Source: Cryphonectria parasitica EP155 (taxonomy: Eukaryota; Ascomycota; Sordariomycetes; Diaporthales; Cryphonectriaceae). Taken from it: a DNA stretch of 64,000 bases. The notes below the pieces were generated by a model. It was not told where the DNA came from and did not search any database. It saw only the letters and a list, made by a program, of their open reading frames with translations. The DNA lies in the NCBI RefSeq assembly GCF_011745365.1, contig NW_024468915.1, positions 722,653 to 786,652 of the forward strand. The letters are read 5' to 3'. Every line of letters begins with the position of its first letter. The first letter of the stretch is position 1. This document shows positions 1 through 10,817 of the stretch, in pieces. Position numbers and translations under genes: made by a program.

Positions 1-498
1 CATGGCAGCCCAATGCCTCGTCAGCGCCTCGTCCACGCTGCGCGCGACATGCAGCAACATCGCGCACGGCGCCGCCGAGTCAGTGGCCCCGATGAAGTTC
101 TCGGGTCGGTACAGAGTGTCATAATGCGCGGCGAGTGTGAGACGCGAGACGTCGCCCGCGCTCGCCCATGGCGGGTCGCGTCGCAGGATGACGTTGCGGA
201 AGGTCACCAGCTTGTCTCCCGTCGCGGGCGTCTTGGAGGTCGTGTTGTGTAGCGAGATGGTCCACGCCGGCAAGTGTGTCGCGAAGAAGCTGACAAAGTG
301 CTCGAACACCTTTTCGGAGCCGGGCGTGTCAGGCACGCGAGGGATCAGGATGGGCGCGAGGAGGCCCGCGGCATTGTGAATGTCGAAGTCGGTGCCTGCG
401 GAGGGGATTTGGCGGAGGCTACCGTCGGACAGGCTGGTGTAGGCCGAGGCTGGGGCAAGAAGACATGTCACAAGCAGGACGATGGCCAATCGTTTCAT
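1..498 (-). CDS. M28 / glutaminyl-peptide cyclotransferase-like zinc enzyme, N-terminal part
   Basis: The frame opens at an ATG at 498-496 and runs off the left edge after 166 codons, so only the N-terminus is present. Residues 1-19 form a good signal peptide (MKRLAIVLLVTCLL..ASA), so the product should enter the secretory pathway. Around residues 121-145 the protein reads LTLAAHYDT followed by FIGATDSAAPCAM. This matches the M28/glutaminyl cyclase fold, in which the HxD and the Asp of ATDSAAP bind zinc. The family converts N-terminal Gln to pyroglutamate; some fungal members are annotated simply as M28 peptidases. The remaining metal ligands lie outside the window, so the choice between cyclase and peptidase stays open. 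It is transcribed divergently from SWP1, with about 610 bp between the two start codons. Confidence 0.85.
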   Translation of the reverse strand, partial: MKRLAIVLLVTCLLAPASAYTSLSDGSLRQIPSAGTDFDIHNAAGLLAPILIPRVPDTPGSEKVFEHFVSFFATHLPAWTISLHNTTSKTPATGDKLVTFRNVILRRDPPWASAGDVSRLTLAAHYDTLYRPENFIGATDSAAPCAMLLHVARSVDEALTRHWAAM

Positions 499-1107
499 GT
501 TGTGCACTCGTGAAGAAGGGTATCGTGTCCTACATCAAACCCTGGTTCAGCCACAGTTCGAAGAATAATTCCATATGGTTGGTCTTGGACGAATTGGGCT
601 ACTTACATCTTTGACCAGATCTGATAACTCTTGGCCTGATTCGAGTCATCATCGCCAACTATGGATGACCTTGCACCCATTGTGACCCACAGCATGGCAT
701 TGGAGCACAGTACTACACCTTGAGAGCATATCGAGAGAAGAAGGAACAACAGCTACACCTGTAAAAGAAGGAGCAAAATGACAGGCTGACAACTGCTGAG
801 CTCGTTGCCTTGATGTACCGCGGCTCAGCTCAGCTCAGGGGTCTTCACAGGGTATTAAGGGATCAAACCCTAACCCGACCAGCTGGTGGTCCTGTCACCA
901 GAGCACAAGGGGTGATGTCAGGGGTGGCCTGTGCCCTTGTACACCTGTGCCTGTGCCTGCTTCACGCCACGTAATGAGCTTGCTCTCAGTGAGCTGGGGT
1001 CCAACTGCAACAGCTCTTGGCAACAAGTGTCCATTGGGAATTTTGGATCTTCAGCCTCGTCCACTTGCCAACCTCACCAAACACCCCTCCTCAACCAGCC
1101 AGACAAC
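499..1107. other. Divergent promoter region
   Basis: There is no credible coding frame here. The stretch holds the 5' regions of the M28-like gene (-) and SWP1 (+). Confidence 0.7.
865..876 (+). promoter_or_regulatory. Telobox-like AAACCCTAACCC
   Basis: The sequence AAACCCTAACCC equals two units of the fungal telomere repeat. It lies about 230 bp upstream of the SWP1 start. Such boxes bind TRF/Tbf1/Rap1-type proteins in promoters of some fungi. Use here is inferred from position alone. Confidence 0.35.
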
Positions 1108-2193
1108 ATGCACGTTGCTGGTATCTCCTCCCTTCTGCTCCTGGCAGCTGGTGCTGTCCAGGCTGCCAGCTCCTGGAGCTTTGACGATGCCAGCATCTCC
1201 ATCAGCAACAAGAAGACTGCTGGCGAAGCTGCCAAAGAATCGTGAGTTCTGGATGGTGGTGCTGCATGCACCCTTCTGATTTCTCTTCCAGCTGACAATG
1301 TGCATGTAGTTTTGGTGTCCAGTCCCCCCTCAAGACCCCAGTGTCCCTCAGCGCACAAGATACCCTCACCGTTAGCCTGACGGCCAAGGACAATGGCAAG
1401 GCGAAGCGACCACACCAGGCATTTCTCCTCCTGACCGATCAGTCGACGGGCCTGGAGGCGCCTTTCCCTCTGAGTGTCCGGGACAACGGCAAGGGCAAGG
1501 TGCAAATTGTACGTCACAATGATTGCGGCCGTATCGCCGTCGCCTGATAGTGTGTATCGGATTCTAACGAGTTTCCTACGGCGCAGACCCAGAAAGACAT
1601 CCCCGCCCAGTTCTTCGTGTCGTCCGAGCCTCTCCACGCGAGCGTGGTCATCGGCTCCTTTGGCTCTTCTCAGGGTGTCATCTCTGACGCCTTTAACATT
1701 GAGATCAAGCCAGATTCCACTACTCCTCCTGCCGCCGCGTCACCTCCCCTTCGCTACGGCAAGCAGCCTCAGATCCACCACATCTTCCGAGAGCCTACCA
1801 AGTATGGGTACAAGATCATCTCTATCGCCGTCTCACTGGTTATTGCGGCTACACTGCCGGTCGTCGTGGGTGTTGTAAGTTATTTTCACACTTGGTCCTA
1901 GCTCAAGATTGTGGTTGCGCCGGCATAGGCTCTAACATCGTGGTGTCTCATAGTGGCTCTTGCACGGCGCCAACGTTAGTCAACTCCCCAAGGCCGTGGG
2001 CGCGGCTCCGGTATCCTACGCTACCTTCTTGGGCTCGATCGTGGCCATGGAATTTGTTTACTTCCTCTACCACCGCGGATTATCCCTGGGCCACATTCTC
2101 GTTCCCGTGGCTGTTCTGAGCACCACCACTGTTCTCTCCGGTATGAGGGCCCTTGGTGAGGTGCAAAGCCGGCGACTGGCTGGAGAGCGATAG
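1108..2193 (+). CDS. SWP1: Oligosaccharyltransferase subunit SWP1 (ribophorin II family)
   Basis: Four exons: 1108-1241, 1310-1508, 1587-1874 and 1954-2193, giving 286 aa. Introns are 68, 78 and 79 bp with GTGAGT, GTACGT and GTAAGT donors, and intron 2 has a clear CTAAC branch point. The protein is a non-catalytic subunit of the ER oligosaccharyltransferase that N-glycosylates nascent proteins. It has a signal peptide (about residues 1-19), a lumenal beta-rich domain containing SLSAQDTLTVSL and SSQGVISDAFNI, and three C-terminal membrane segments (from about IISIAVSLVIAATL, then YATFLGSIVAMEFVYFL, then ILVPVAVLSTTTVLSG). The length and topology match fungal Swp1. All exon junctions keep frame. 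The stop is TAG, which shows that amber is a normal terminator in this genome. Confidence 0.92.
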
Positions 2194-2744
2194 GTTGTTG
2201 TCTAGCGGAAGATTTGGAGCGGCGGCCATTTCCTCAAGAGAGGTCCGCATCCAAGAGGCCGGCCTGGTCACGATTCATCATACCATATGGCTGATTGTTC
2301 CTGGAGGGCATTCTATATCCACATCCTGGTCAGCCTCTCTCTCTGCTCCCATGCGAGAGCATGACCAGTTCGTCCTGGAGGGTCACAATCCATATCTGAG
2401 GGCGGATAGCCGGAAGTTTCACAGGTAGTGGAAATGTACATTAGAGCTGAAAGCATATCGGCCCGAGAACGGCTCAGGAAAAGGAATGGAAAAGCATCAT
2501 GACATGAGACTCACGAGCATGATGTGCGCAAGTTGAGCACGAAGACACCTCTTGTGACAGAGAAAACAAAAAATCATAATCATTGCGCCCATGTGGGTGT
2601 ACAGATCGAAGACGAAAGGTTTGTCTACCAATTCTCCCCAACGCCGTTGCTGGTCTATCGGATATCCGAACTCGTAACAAAACAAAAAGGGCAGGAAATT
2701 GCCCGGCCACAACTCCACTCGTCCTTTGCACTACAGCATTCTTT
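2194..2744. other. Convergent 3' flanks
   Basis: This separates the stop codons of SWP1 (+) and the next gene (-). I see no supported coding frame; it probably carries both 3' UTRs. Confidence 0.6.
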
Positions 2745-3392
2745 CTACTTCCCCTCCGTTGTCAAGACCTCGGCGGACCTCCTCATCTGGGGCTGCCAAT
2801 TCCCACGCTCATACTGCGGAGGGAGATCCTCCTCGTCCTTGTCCTCCTCTAAATCAGAGCGCCGCAAGTGGCCCGCGTCAAAGCTAGCCCTCCGGCCCCG
2901 CTGCTCCGGCCCCGGCCTCACCGCCCGCAACGACGGTCCCGCCATGGCCTCCTCACCATCATATCGCCGATCCCTAGCATAGCCAAACCCGTTTCCGCCT
3001 ACAGGCGCCCCAGCAGCACCTGCGTAGCCGCCAGCCCCGACCGGCACCGTAACAGGATACCCATACCCCCTCCTCGCCGCCTTTCGCGTGGCCTTCAAGG
3101 CGCGTCGCTCCTGGCGGTACTCGCGGCGGACGTCGCGGCGGGACAGGTACGGGTGATGGTAGTCGCCGTAGCCGTAGTCATCAGCATAAGGATAGTTGTA
3201 CGCGACGGCGGGTTCGTAGGCGCACTGGGCGCAGGAGCGGCGGCCGCGGCAGGTGCAGTAGGGGGCGGCGGCCGTGGTGGGCTGGGTGCGTTGGGGGTTG
3301 TTTGCTTGGGCGAGGGCGAAGCGGTTCTGGTCGCGCTGGGACTGGCCGGTTACTTCGTTGACGATGCGTCCTACCAGACCGAGGATGAACAT
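2745..3392 (-). CDS. Hypothetical Arg/Gly/Tyr-rich protein
   Basis: A single-exon frame of 215 aa. The N-terminus (MFILGLVGRIVNEVTG) is a short hydrophobic/amphipathic segment. It is followed by a Cys-rich patch (YCTCRGRRSCAQC, about residues 45-57), a Tyr/Asp-rich stretch (NYPYADDYGYGDYHHPY), a strongly basic helix (RRDVRREYRQERRALKATRKAARR, about residues 85-108), and a Gly-rich then acidic tail (SDLEEDKDEEDLPPQYE). I do not recognise a named domain. The architecture is that of small fungus-specific proteins with low complexity. The opposite strand is also open but is GC-rich shadow coding with worse composition. Confidence 0.7.
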   Translation of the reverse strand: MFILGLVGRIVNEVTGQSQRDQNRFALAQANNPQRTQPTTAAAPYCTCRGRRSCAQCAYEPAVAYNYPYADDYGYGDYHHPYLSRRDVRREYRQERRALKATRKAARRGYGYPVTVPVGAGGYAGAAGAPVGGNGFGYARDRRYDGEEAMAGPSLRAVRPGPEQRGRRASFDAGHLRRSDLEEDKDEEDLPPQYERGNWQPQMRRSAEVLTTEGK

Positions 3393-4670
3393 TTTTGAAG
3401 TGTGCGGGTGTTGGTATAGCTGGGAATGGAGATTTTGGTTTGGGATGGATGGGGAGTTCTTGATTCTCTTTTGCAGGTGAGTTGGAGGATCAAAACTGAG
3501 GCTCTTGCTGAAGAGGGTGGATATAAATGCGGTGTATGTATTGCTGTTGCTTTGAATAGCCTCAGCTTTCTTTTGTGAAGATGTGTTGGTGATGCGAGTC
3601 TAGACAAGAGTAAAAGGGTCAAGATGGGGATCCTGCCTGCCTTCTTATAATTCGATATAATTTCATTGTCATCTACCATCTTATTATCATGAAGTCACTA
3701 GGAGGGGCTGAGTTTTGCGAACCCGAGATCAACAATCGGCAGCCGACGAGGAGGTCTGCTCAGCCGCCACAATGCTCGACGCGATTTACTGTCCCTTGAG
3801 ACTAAGTTGGAGGCGCAGCCTTCATTACATTCCCATTCGTTTGTCGATGCGAGAGGATTGGGGGGTTGGATAGGGGTGGGGGCGTCGCTCTCTACCGAGA
3901 GGAGGGCTCGCTTTGTTGCCGATTGGTCGACTGTACGATACCGAGCAATGCTGACCAGCTACAGGACTTCAACGTCTGTATGGCCCGTCTCAGGCGGTGG
4001 TTAGCACTTGCACTGCACCTTCTAAGCCACTGTTAGGCGTGCAACGGCGCCAGTCGCACTTAGTGAGGCCTGTAAGGTTCTGGGATCGAACGGCTTGCCC
4101 AGGCCTGCCTGGCCCCTGTCACGTTCCGACACGACGCCTATAAGTGTATTGTTCACCAACCACTTTCGAGACACTACTCTGAACATCGTCAAGCGCATCA
4201 TCGCCTAAGTTCTGTCCGGCCCTCTTTGGCCTCGGGCATTAACCTGAAAACACTTTATGATCTTCGTGTCGCGCTGGGTAAGATAATAGAACGCGTGCGC
4301 CGCGTGATTCTTTGCTAAGGAAGATGGGAAAACTTGCTCGCTATCGCGGCTCTGTTGGCACTCCCACCCGCTTTTTCTTTGCTTCTCATCAATGCGAAAG
4401 CAATCAACCGCCATAGCCAGGATTCACAATCTTCATATCTCTGTTTTGTTCCTTTTCTTTATCTTTTGACACATCTCACGTTTGCAATTCTTGGCTGCCC
4501 TCGACTTAGCACGTTAAACGAGAGTCGAAAGCTGGAAGAAAAACACCCAACCGCTTGATAAATCACTTTCCGGTTCAAATTATGGTGCTATACTATAGCT
4601 TCAGCTTCTCTTTGACTTACGTTCAAATATCATTCTCACATCGATCTCCTCTGCACAACTCTTGATAAGA
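3393..4670. other. Divergent intergenic region, no gene seen
   Basis: About 1.3 kb between the divergently transcribed hypothetical gene and the coiled-coil gene. A TATAAG element sits near 4139. Short open frames here have no family features. Confidence 0.55.
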
Positions 4671-6359
4671 ATGTCTCAATTCACAGTCCAGCGTGAGAAC
4701 AGCCGTCGTGGCTATTCGCCTCCTGCTGGCGCTCGACCTAGCGTCATGGCCTCTCTTGACGAACCACCAGAGTTCGCCTTTGACTATCTCGACAAGAACA
4801 ATAGGTTGCTCTATGAGAAACAAGCATGCGCTATCTCATGGCTGGCAGACATCACCAACCACGAGAACAAGGTCGTCTCTGAGAAGAAGAAAACCTACCC
4901 GTCGAAAAGAAGCCAAGGACCCTTGGCTGTCGACGATATCACCTAGCAGAGTGTGTCCGTTGATGAAACAGTCCAAGAGGGCTTCGAGACTCCTAGCTTT
5001 TCCTTTCGCCCTCCTTTGGATGAGCAGGTCCGGACCCTTATTTCGCAGAAGAAAGGGCGCGTTCAGCCTAGCAGCCCTGCTTCCAACCTCGTCTCGAGCC
5101 ACACTCACGCAACCACCCGACCGAAGAGGCAGGCTGTTGACCAGCCTGGCACACCTACCAAGACTCACTCTTCCCGTCGTTGTTGGACAGCAGTTCAGCC
5201 AGATGGACCGCTTATACGATCAACTACGCCTACCCAGACTATCGCCAGCTCCTTGTGTCCGCCAAAATACGACCATTCGCCTGCTTCGTCTCACCAGCCA
5301 CCATCGCCCATCATCCTCAAGGCCACTCAGAGACGCCGTCTTCAGGAGCGCTTCCAGGCCCGCGTGGACTCTCCCAGCTGTTCATCCTCCGAAGAGACCC
5401 TGCAGCGTCTTCTCCGGGGCTACTCGGATTCGTCTTCAGCACATGATATCGAGGAGATCTACGTGACGCCTCGTCCTCTTTCCAAGACGCCTACCACCGT
5501 CACTTCTCACGAGGATCCTGTGCAGATCAGTCGTCCACGGGCTCCTGAGCCCATATCGTTCTCTAGTTATCTCCCTCACCATCACGACCAGGAGATCAAA
5601 CAGAGCTTCGTCACGCCCTCGTCTCATCCTCGTCCTTCTCCACAACATTCTAAGGCTCTTGCCACCTCAACCCCTTGCAAAACGAACCCTGCTGAGAGTC
5701 ACCGTCCTGCATCAGCCTCAGGACCTGCTCCTCCACCTCTCCCTCGTCTCCGCCATCTGCGGGACTTCATCTCCGGCGTCCTCAGGTTCACCAAGCTGGA
5801 CCACAACGGCGACCTGCTCTTCACCTCCAAGCAAGACAAGTGCGGCGCCGTGGTCACGAGCGACACCCTCCGTCGCGAGGCACAGGAGCTAGTAGAACAC
5901 GACGCCCACCTGGAGCGAGAGAACGACCGACTACACGCCGAGGTCTCGACTCTACAGCTCCAGCTAGACGCTGCGCGGAGACTCGCCTCTCTCTCCTCCC
6001 CATCCACGACCAGCACCACCGACCCGTCCTCGGACCCACCCCCATTCTCTCAGGAGAATGCAGATCTAGACAGGCGCGCCCAGGATGCCCGCATCACCAG
6101 GATGCAGTGGCGTCTCGACCGCGCTGACCAGTTCGTCAACAGGTGCGAGATGGCCGTGTACCGCCTCCGCCTCGAGCGGGACGCTGCCGTGCGGGACGTC
6201 GAGGCCGCGCGGCGGGAGGCGGAGGTGTTGCGGGCGCAGAACGATGTGGTTCGGCTGGCGCGGAATCGGTATGCGGATCGGGTGGAGGATCTGTATGCTG
6301 CCTTGGAGGATGTCTATGCGCGGGTGCGAGGAGGTTCGCAGTCGGAGAGGGGCTTCTGA
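4671..6359 (+). CDS. Pro/Ser-rich coiled-coil protein with an in-frame TAG
   Basis: The ATG at 4671 sits in good context (AAGAATGTC). The frame runs 91 codons to a TAG at 4944-4946, then continues open in the same frame for 471 codons to a TGA at 6357-6359. The downstream part has no ATG near its start, so it must be read through from upstream. The first part is charged (FAFDYLDKNNRLLYEK). The middle is Pro/Ser/Thr-rich and probably disordered. The last ~190 residues form a long coiled coil rich in Leu/Arg/Glu (for example LERENDRLHAEVSTLQLQLD and RMQWRLDRADQFVNRCEMAV), preceded by a conserved-looking FISGVLRFTKLDHNGDLLF segment. I know no named family. The TAG could be removed by a 75-nt in-frame intron (4872-4946), but the donor (GTCGTC) is poor and no branch point is visible. 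Alternatives are a pseudogene, a sequencing error or stop-codon readthrough. Confidence 0.65.
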
Positions 6360-7070
6360 GAGTGGGCTGAAGAGTTAAGAGGGGTATGGAGAGTTGGGTA
6401 GCAGTCTTGTACAAGATTGATGGGTCATGGCAGATCATTAACTATACTTTCTTGGTCCCTGGGCATCGTTTATTGATTAGTTTGGTTTGTTCGAGACGTA
6501 TTGTTCGCGTAGAATGAGGGTTTATAGGTTTATTCTCTTCTTCTTTTCCACTTTCTTTCACGGACAGGATTAAGTCACACTTGGTGTAGCAGCAGGTCGT
6601 GGAATGACAGTCCAACAGAAAAAATGATTTAATAACTATTAGTTATGAGCTCAAGTCAGTCGTGTTTAGTTGTGATAATTTGTTGTGACTGAAATAGTTT
6701 ATAATGGTTGCTTCAAGCATATTGGGAACTGCAGCGGAATCCGGGATTTGTGTTGGTTAGCAATAGTGACTGAAGTAGAATAGGGATTCCCTCATTACTT
6801 TGTCTACAGCCAGGGACTTTCCTCAGAAGGATTGAGTTTTATCACTGGACTTCTTTCAAGTCACTCGTCAACCATAATGACTGCACGTATGCATGTATGA
6901 ACAGGGCTGTTTCCCAGAGAAGCCAAGGTTTTTAGCAAGGCCTGTGATGAAGTAAACTGGCCAATGGAAACACCATAATAAGTACATTTACATTCAAAAG
7001 CTCCCAGCACCAAGAGACATGATACATTTTGATGTTGGTGTTCCCACCACAAGCGTCAACAAGGGGAGCT
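6360..7070. other. Convergent intergenic region
   Basis: AT-richer DNA between two convergent genes, probably both 3' UTRs. No coding frame is supported. Confidence 0.6.
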
Positions 7071-7966
7071 TCAACCCACAGTGAGCAGCTGCTCAAAGAA
7101 GCCACCAATCTGCCTCTCCCGGTCGACAAGGTGCATCTCGAGGATCCAGTGATACTTCCTGCCGTTGGCATCGAGCCTGCTCATGGGCTGATCGCTGCCG
7201 TCGGTGATGTAGAGCGTCACCTTGTCCCTGGGGATCCGCTGGTGGGGGAAATGGCCGACCAGGTGACCGGCAATGGGGCCGCCGAATTCATAACCAGCCT
7301 TTTGCGCCTCTCTTTTAATATGAGTGTTGGTTGTCAGTTTTATATACTCAATGTATTATATTGGGACTCTCTCTCTCTCTCTCTGACTGTGTCTCATTCT
7401 CCTCTATCCAGAGTGTCTACTCTGACCCATACTCTCTTTTGAACACAATCACATGGTAAGGGGAGTAATGAAGGAGAAAGGGCAGTGATCAAAACTTACT
7501 CCTTGGCAATATCAAACAGTTGATTTCCCGTCATATCCGGATCCGCCAGATACCGGGCCTTGGTCTTCTCCCAAGCCGGCTCCAGCGTATCCCTCAGCTT
7601 ACACTTGAACTCATCCGCCCCCTCCAAGCAATAGGTGCGGCCGAAATCGGCCTCCCAGGCCTCAAACACAGGGCCCAGGTCGACAAAGAGGATGTCACCG
7701 GCCTCCAGGGTACGGTCGGGCGGGTTCTCGTCGTAAGGGTGGAGGGTGTGGGGCCCGCTGCGGACGACCCGCTTGTGCCAGTGCGTCTTGACGCCGTAGC
7801 GCTCGGCGGCGAGGCTGAAGATCTCCTTGCTGAGACCGGCCTCGGTGGCGCCCGGCCGGAGGAGGGTGCGCTGGATCTCGTCGAAGAGGGCGAGGGCTTT
7901 GTCCTGGGCGTCGAGGAGGTAGGCGGCGCGCTGCTGCTCCGTGAGGTCGGAGGGTTCGGCTGGCAT
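7071..7966 (-). CDS. M24-family metallopeptidase (aminopeptidase P / methionine aminopeptidase fold)
   Basis: Two exons on the minus strand, 7966-7500 and 7311-7071, give 235 aa; the intron is 187 bp with a GTAAGT donor. Start MPAEPSDL was chosen because upstream codons in frame are low-complexity AT-rich UTR. The pita-bread metal ligands can be followed: two Asp in DLGPVFEAWEADFGRTY, His in GHLVGHFPH, Glu in ILEMHLVD, and a last Glu in FFEQLL, which corresponds to the FEHTI motif of the family. All five ligands are therefore present. The family cleaves N-terminal residues from peptides, often X-Pro. This short form lacks the N-terminal domain of classical aminopeptidase P, so substrate is not predictable. 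Probably cytosolic. Confidence 0.85.
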
Positions 7967-8657
7967 TTTGTTCTCTTCTTCTTTTTCTTCTTGAATCCTT
8001 TTTGCCGAAAGTTCTTTCAAATATACAATAAGTTGCGAGTGAATGAAGTATGCTTTTGTATGTAATTTCAGGTGAGAAATGGTAACAATACTAATAACAA
8101 TGATAATGATAATGCGATGCAACTCAATTGCATACAAACGAGGAGGTGGGTGGGAATCCAGCTAGTATAGTACACCACCCTCTCTCTCCCTCTCTCTTCT
8201 TTATGTAAAGCAGTAACTTATCACTGAAGAGGGGAAAGGCGCCCTTGGAGGGGTGATCCGAGTACCGAAAACCGGCACCCAATGAACTAGCTTGCATTGG
8301 TCAAACCATCTCGTACTGTATACTCCATACTTTTGTTTTCAGGGCTCCGGCTAAACTTGTACTTTATCTTTTTGTACATCACACAGTGTGCTGCCGGTCG
8401 TTGATCGCAAAATCCTGCAACATCATCAATCTATCAATCCTTCGTCCTGCCTCGCAACGGCGCAGGCACATGTGACTCAAACCTTTCTGGGGGGGAGTAC
8501 GCCGTTGAAGTGTCAATCCTGTCTTGTGTGTATTTCTTGTACTTGCGACTTACGTACTTGATTCGCGATTCCTATTTCCTTATCATGACTGTCGTCACCA
8601 GATGGACACAGCTACGAGTCTCTATCTGCCTTGCTATAAGCTATCTATCGCTCTCAC
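7967..8657. other. Intergenic region upstream of the M24 gene
   Basis: 5' region of the M24 gene and 3' flank of the acyltransferase gene. CT-rich tracts near 8180-8205. No gene seen. Confidence 0.55.
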
Positions 8658-10193
8658 TCAGTCAATCCACCTTGCAAAACTCGCAATCCTCGCACTCCCC
8701 TTCAGCCTTTCCATATCCTCTTCCCTCAGACAAACCCCCACCACCATCTCCCCATCCATGCCTCTCGGCATAAAGTAAACCAGACCCTCCCTAGCACCCC
8801 TCTCGAACCTTGGCCTGCGCACCGCCCCTGGTTTTCCGAGAAACACCCCAAAGTCCACCTCATACAGCCTCTCCTTGGCCCACGAGCTCAGCCTGACATC
8901 CAGATCCGGGCGGGCCCGCTGTGCTGTAGCCTTTCTGGCCGCCGCCTCGGGGTCCTGCACGATGGAGGCTGCTTGGTCTCGTAGGTTCTGCCGCAGGCTC
9001 TCGGTGTCCAGTGCGGCGCGGAGCTCTAGGGCGACTGAGCTCAGCGACCGCGAGTGCACCAGTTCGCTGATGGGCGCGGTGTGGGATGTAAACGTGACAA
9101 AGAGGCCTGGGTAGGTCGGCGGTAGGCCAAAGTGCTTTCTCACGTCGACGTTGCGGGTGAGTGTTGTTGTTGTTGTTGCTGTCGTCGTCGTCGCCATCCT
9201 CGCCTCGGCATCATTGCCACCGCCGCCTTCTTCTTGTTGTTGTTGATGTTGTCGCTGCAGCCGCGGCTCGCGGGCCCTGCTGATGGCCTGCCAGAAGAAA
9301 GCAGTAAGTGCATCATCTTTAGACACAAACGTCGTCCAGGTCGTCTCCTTCAAGGCGGGTCTCTTCACCCGTTCCAAGAGTTCGCTCTTCTCGAAGGCGA
9401 TGTATGCCCACGTCAGCGGTGGCGTCTGTTGCGTCTTGTCCTCGGCACTTCCATCACCACTGCTGCGCTTCTGTGCCGTCCGATCCTCGTGCACTTCGCC
9501 TCCTGTGTCTGGCCCAGTTGTGTACTCATCCTCTTCCTCCTTCTCTTCAGGAAGCGGGATGTGTCCTCTCCTGATCATATTGCCATCCTGTATCTCCTGC
9601 CGGCTGAACACCTCCCCCCGCATCGCCTTGGCTAGCAACGCAATCACCTGCGCCTGGCCCGCAACGTCCATCGCTCCATGCTGCCCGCAGACCGTCAGGA
9701 GCAGCCCGCCCCTGATGAAGTTGGCCTGAAGGCGCAGGACCGGCCTTTCTACCGCCCCGTCGTCGTCCTCCACCATCGTCTTGCACGGCGCAATCACGTC
9801 CTCGTCCAGCATGCTGAAGGGGAACCCGGCCTGCTGCAGCTCATCCCACGAGGGCAGCACCGAAGCGACATTGTTGTCATCGTCGTCATTGTTGTCACCG
9901 CTGAAGTCCTTGATTACCAAAGGTGGGACAGTCCAAGGCGAGGACCTGGCCCTGATCTTGAACTTGCCAGACTCACATGCGACCACCTCGCCTGCCGTCC
10001 ATGGGAATGCTCGCGCCAGACGGGAGAGGCCGTCTTCCAGCGTCTCGATGATTTCGGCGCGTGTGCTCTCTGTTTCGTCGGGGAGCGGGAAGCAGAAGGT
10101 GATGGGAGTGTAGAGACGATTGATGCGCTCTTGTTGGCCGAGGAGGTCGAGGGGGAAATCGTCTAGTAGCTGGGATGCTGAAGTATTCGACAT
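8658..10193 (-). CDS. BAHD-type acyltransferase (trichothecene 3-O-acetyltransferase-like family)
   Basis: A single-exon gene of 511 aa starting at MSNTSASQ (ATG 10193-10191). The catalytic HxxxD motif is GQHGAMDVAG (about residues 195-204). The early segment LYTPITFCFPLP and the TLEDGLSRLARAFPWTAGEV block are typical of fungal transferase-family members. The C-terminal structural DFGWG motif appears as VDFGVFLGKP. Such enzymes transfer acyl groups from acyl-CoA to hydroxyl or amino groups of small molecules. The family name reflects fold similarity only: no trichothecene pathway genes lie nearby. Acidic and Gln/Thr-rich insertions (for example around GGGGNDAEARMATTTTATTT) are low-complexity additions. 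The gene ends about 220 bp from the left end of the hAT transposon. Confidence 0.8.
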   Translation of the reverse strand: MSNTSASQLLDDFPLDLLGQQERINRLYTPITFCFPLPDETESTRAEIIETLEDGLSRLARAFPWTAGEVVACESGKFKIRARSSPWTVPPLVIKDFSGDNNDDDDNNVASVLPSWDELQQAGFPFSMLDEDVIAPCKTMVEDDDGAVERPVLRLQANFIRGGLLLTVCGQHGAMDVAGQAQVIALLAKAMRGEVFSRQEIQDGNMIRRGHIPLPEEKEEEDEYTTGPDTGGEVHEDRTAQKRSSGDGSAEDKTQQTPPLTWAYIAFEKSELLERVKRPALKETTWTTFVSKDDALTAFFWQAISRAREPRLQRQHQQQQEEGGGGNDAEARMATTTTATTTTTLTRNVDVRKHFGLPPTYPGLFVTFTSHTAPISELVHSRSLSSVALELRAALDTESLRQNLRDQAASIVQDPEAAARKATAQRARPDLDVRLSSWAKERLYEVDFGVFLGKPGAVRRPRFERGAREGLVYFMPRGMDGEMVVGVCLREEDMERLKGSARIASFARWID

Positions 10194-10408
10194 TATTTGG
10201 GGAGGAGATGGGGAGGGATGAGATTGGCTGGAGTTTTGACAATCGTCTGTATATTCTCTAAATGGCTTTTGTGCCAAAAGAATTGAGTGGCAGAAGAATG
10301 ATTGTCAGTAGAATAAGAAGAGGAGGAAGAGGAAACCTTTGACTTGAAGGGCTGTCACTCAATATGTAATATCAAGCAAGGTAAGCCCGCCGAGACTGGC
10401 CCTCTACA

Positions 10409-10416
10409 ATGTACTA
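10409..10416. repeat. Target-site duplication, left copy
   Basis: The sequence ATGTACTA directly precedes the left inverted repeat and is repeated exactly after the right end. The 8-bp length is the hAT hallmark. Confidence 0.95.
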
Positions 10417-10437
10417 CAGCGTTCCACACAAGTCAAG
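10417..10437 (+). repeat. hAT left terminal inverted repeat
   Basis: 21 bp, starting CAGCGTTCCACACAAG, identical to the reverse complement of 13959-13979. Confidence 0.95.
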
Positions 10438-10538
10438 CGGAATCAAGCGGCTTGACAAGCGAAGTTGACGGTTTGGCGATGGTCTTCAAGACAAGTAAGC
10501 GGCCTTTTTGACCAAGCGGCTTGCAAGCGAACAAGCGA
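10434..10538 (+). repeat. hAT left subterminal repeats
   Basis: About seven copies of CAAGCGG, CAAGCGA or TAAGCGG within about 105 bp of the left end. Repeats of this kind bind transposase in characterised hAT elements; binding here is inferred. Confidence 0.75.
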
Positions 10539-10666
10539 ATTGCCTCAGTCCTATTGTGGGTCCTTATAGGCTCAGTTGAAGCTATCGCGGCCCACTCTGG
10601 ATGCAACCTTGCTGGGGTTTTTGGTGTTTTGGCCTAGGCTTTTGCCCTGGCCCTTGGCTATTCGGC

Positions 10667-10674
10667 CTATATAT
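10667..10674 (+). promoter_or_regulatory. Transposase TATA box (CTATATAT)
   Basis: CTATATAT lies about 144 bp upstream of the transposase ATG and inside the element, so the transposase appears to carry its own promoter. Confidence 0.5.
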
Positions 10675-10817
10675 CCGTATTAAGTCTTTTCCTCCGCTGG
10701 CAGGCAAGCTCTTCTGTACCTCTTCTACCCTTGTACTTGGCATCCTCGCGTTTACTTCCTCGCGTCTCGCACCTGGGTGTCCTCGCGTTTATCTATCATC
10801 GCTTTCCTTTCACTATC

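Noticed and set aside
4085..4110. GGGATCGAAC-like T-arm suggesting a tRNA
   Set aside because: The flanks do not pair into a T stem and no acceptor, D or anticodon arm can be drawn.
4872..4946. 75-nt intron that would remove the TAG at 4944
   Set aside because: The donor GTCGTC is poor and no CTRAY branch point exists in the segment; kept only as an alternative.
8658..10193. Assignment to a trichothecene toxin pathway
   Set aside because: Only family-level similarity; no other pathway genes are in the window and the fold is used for many substrates.
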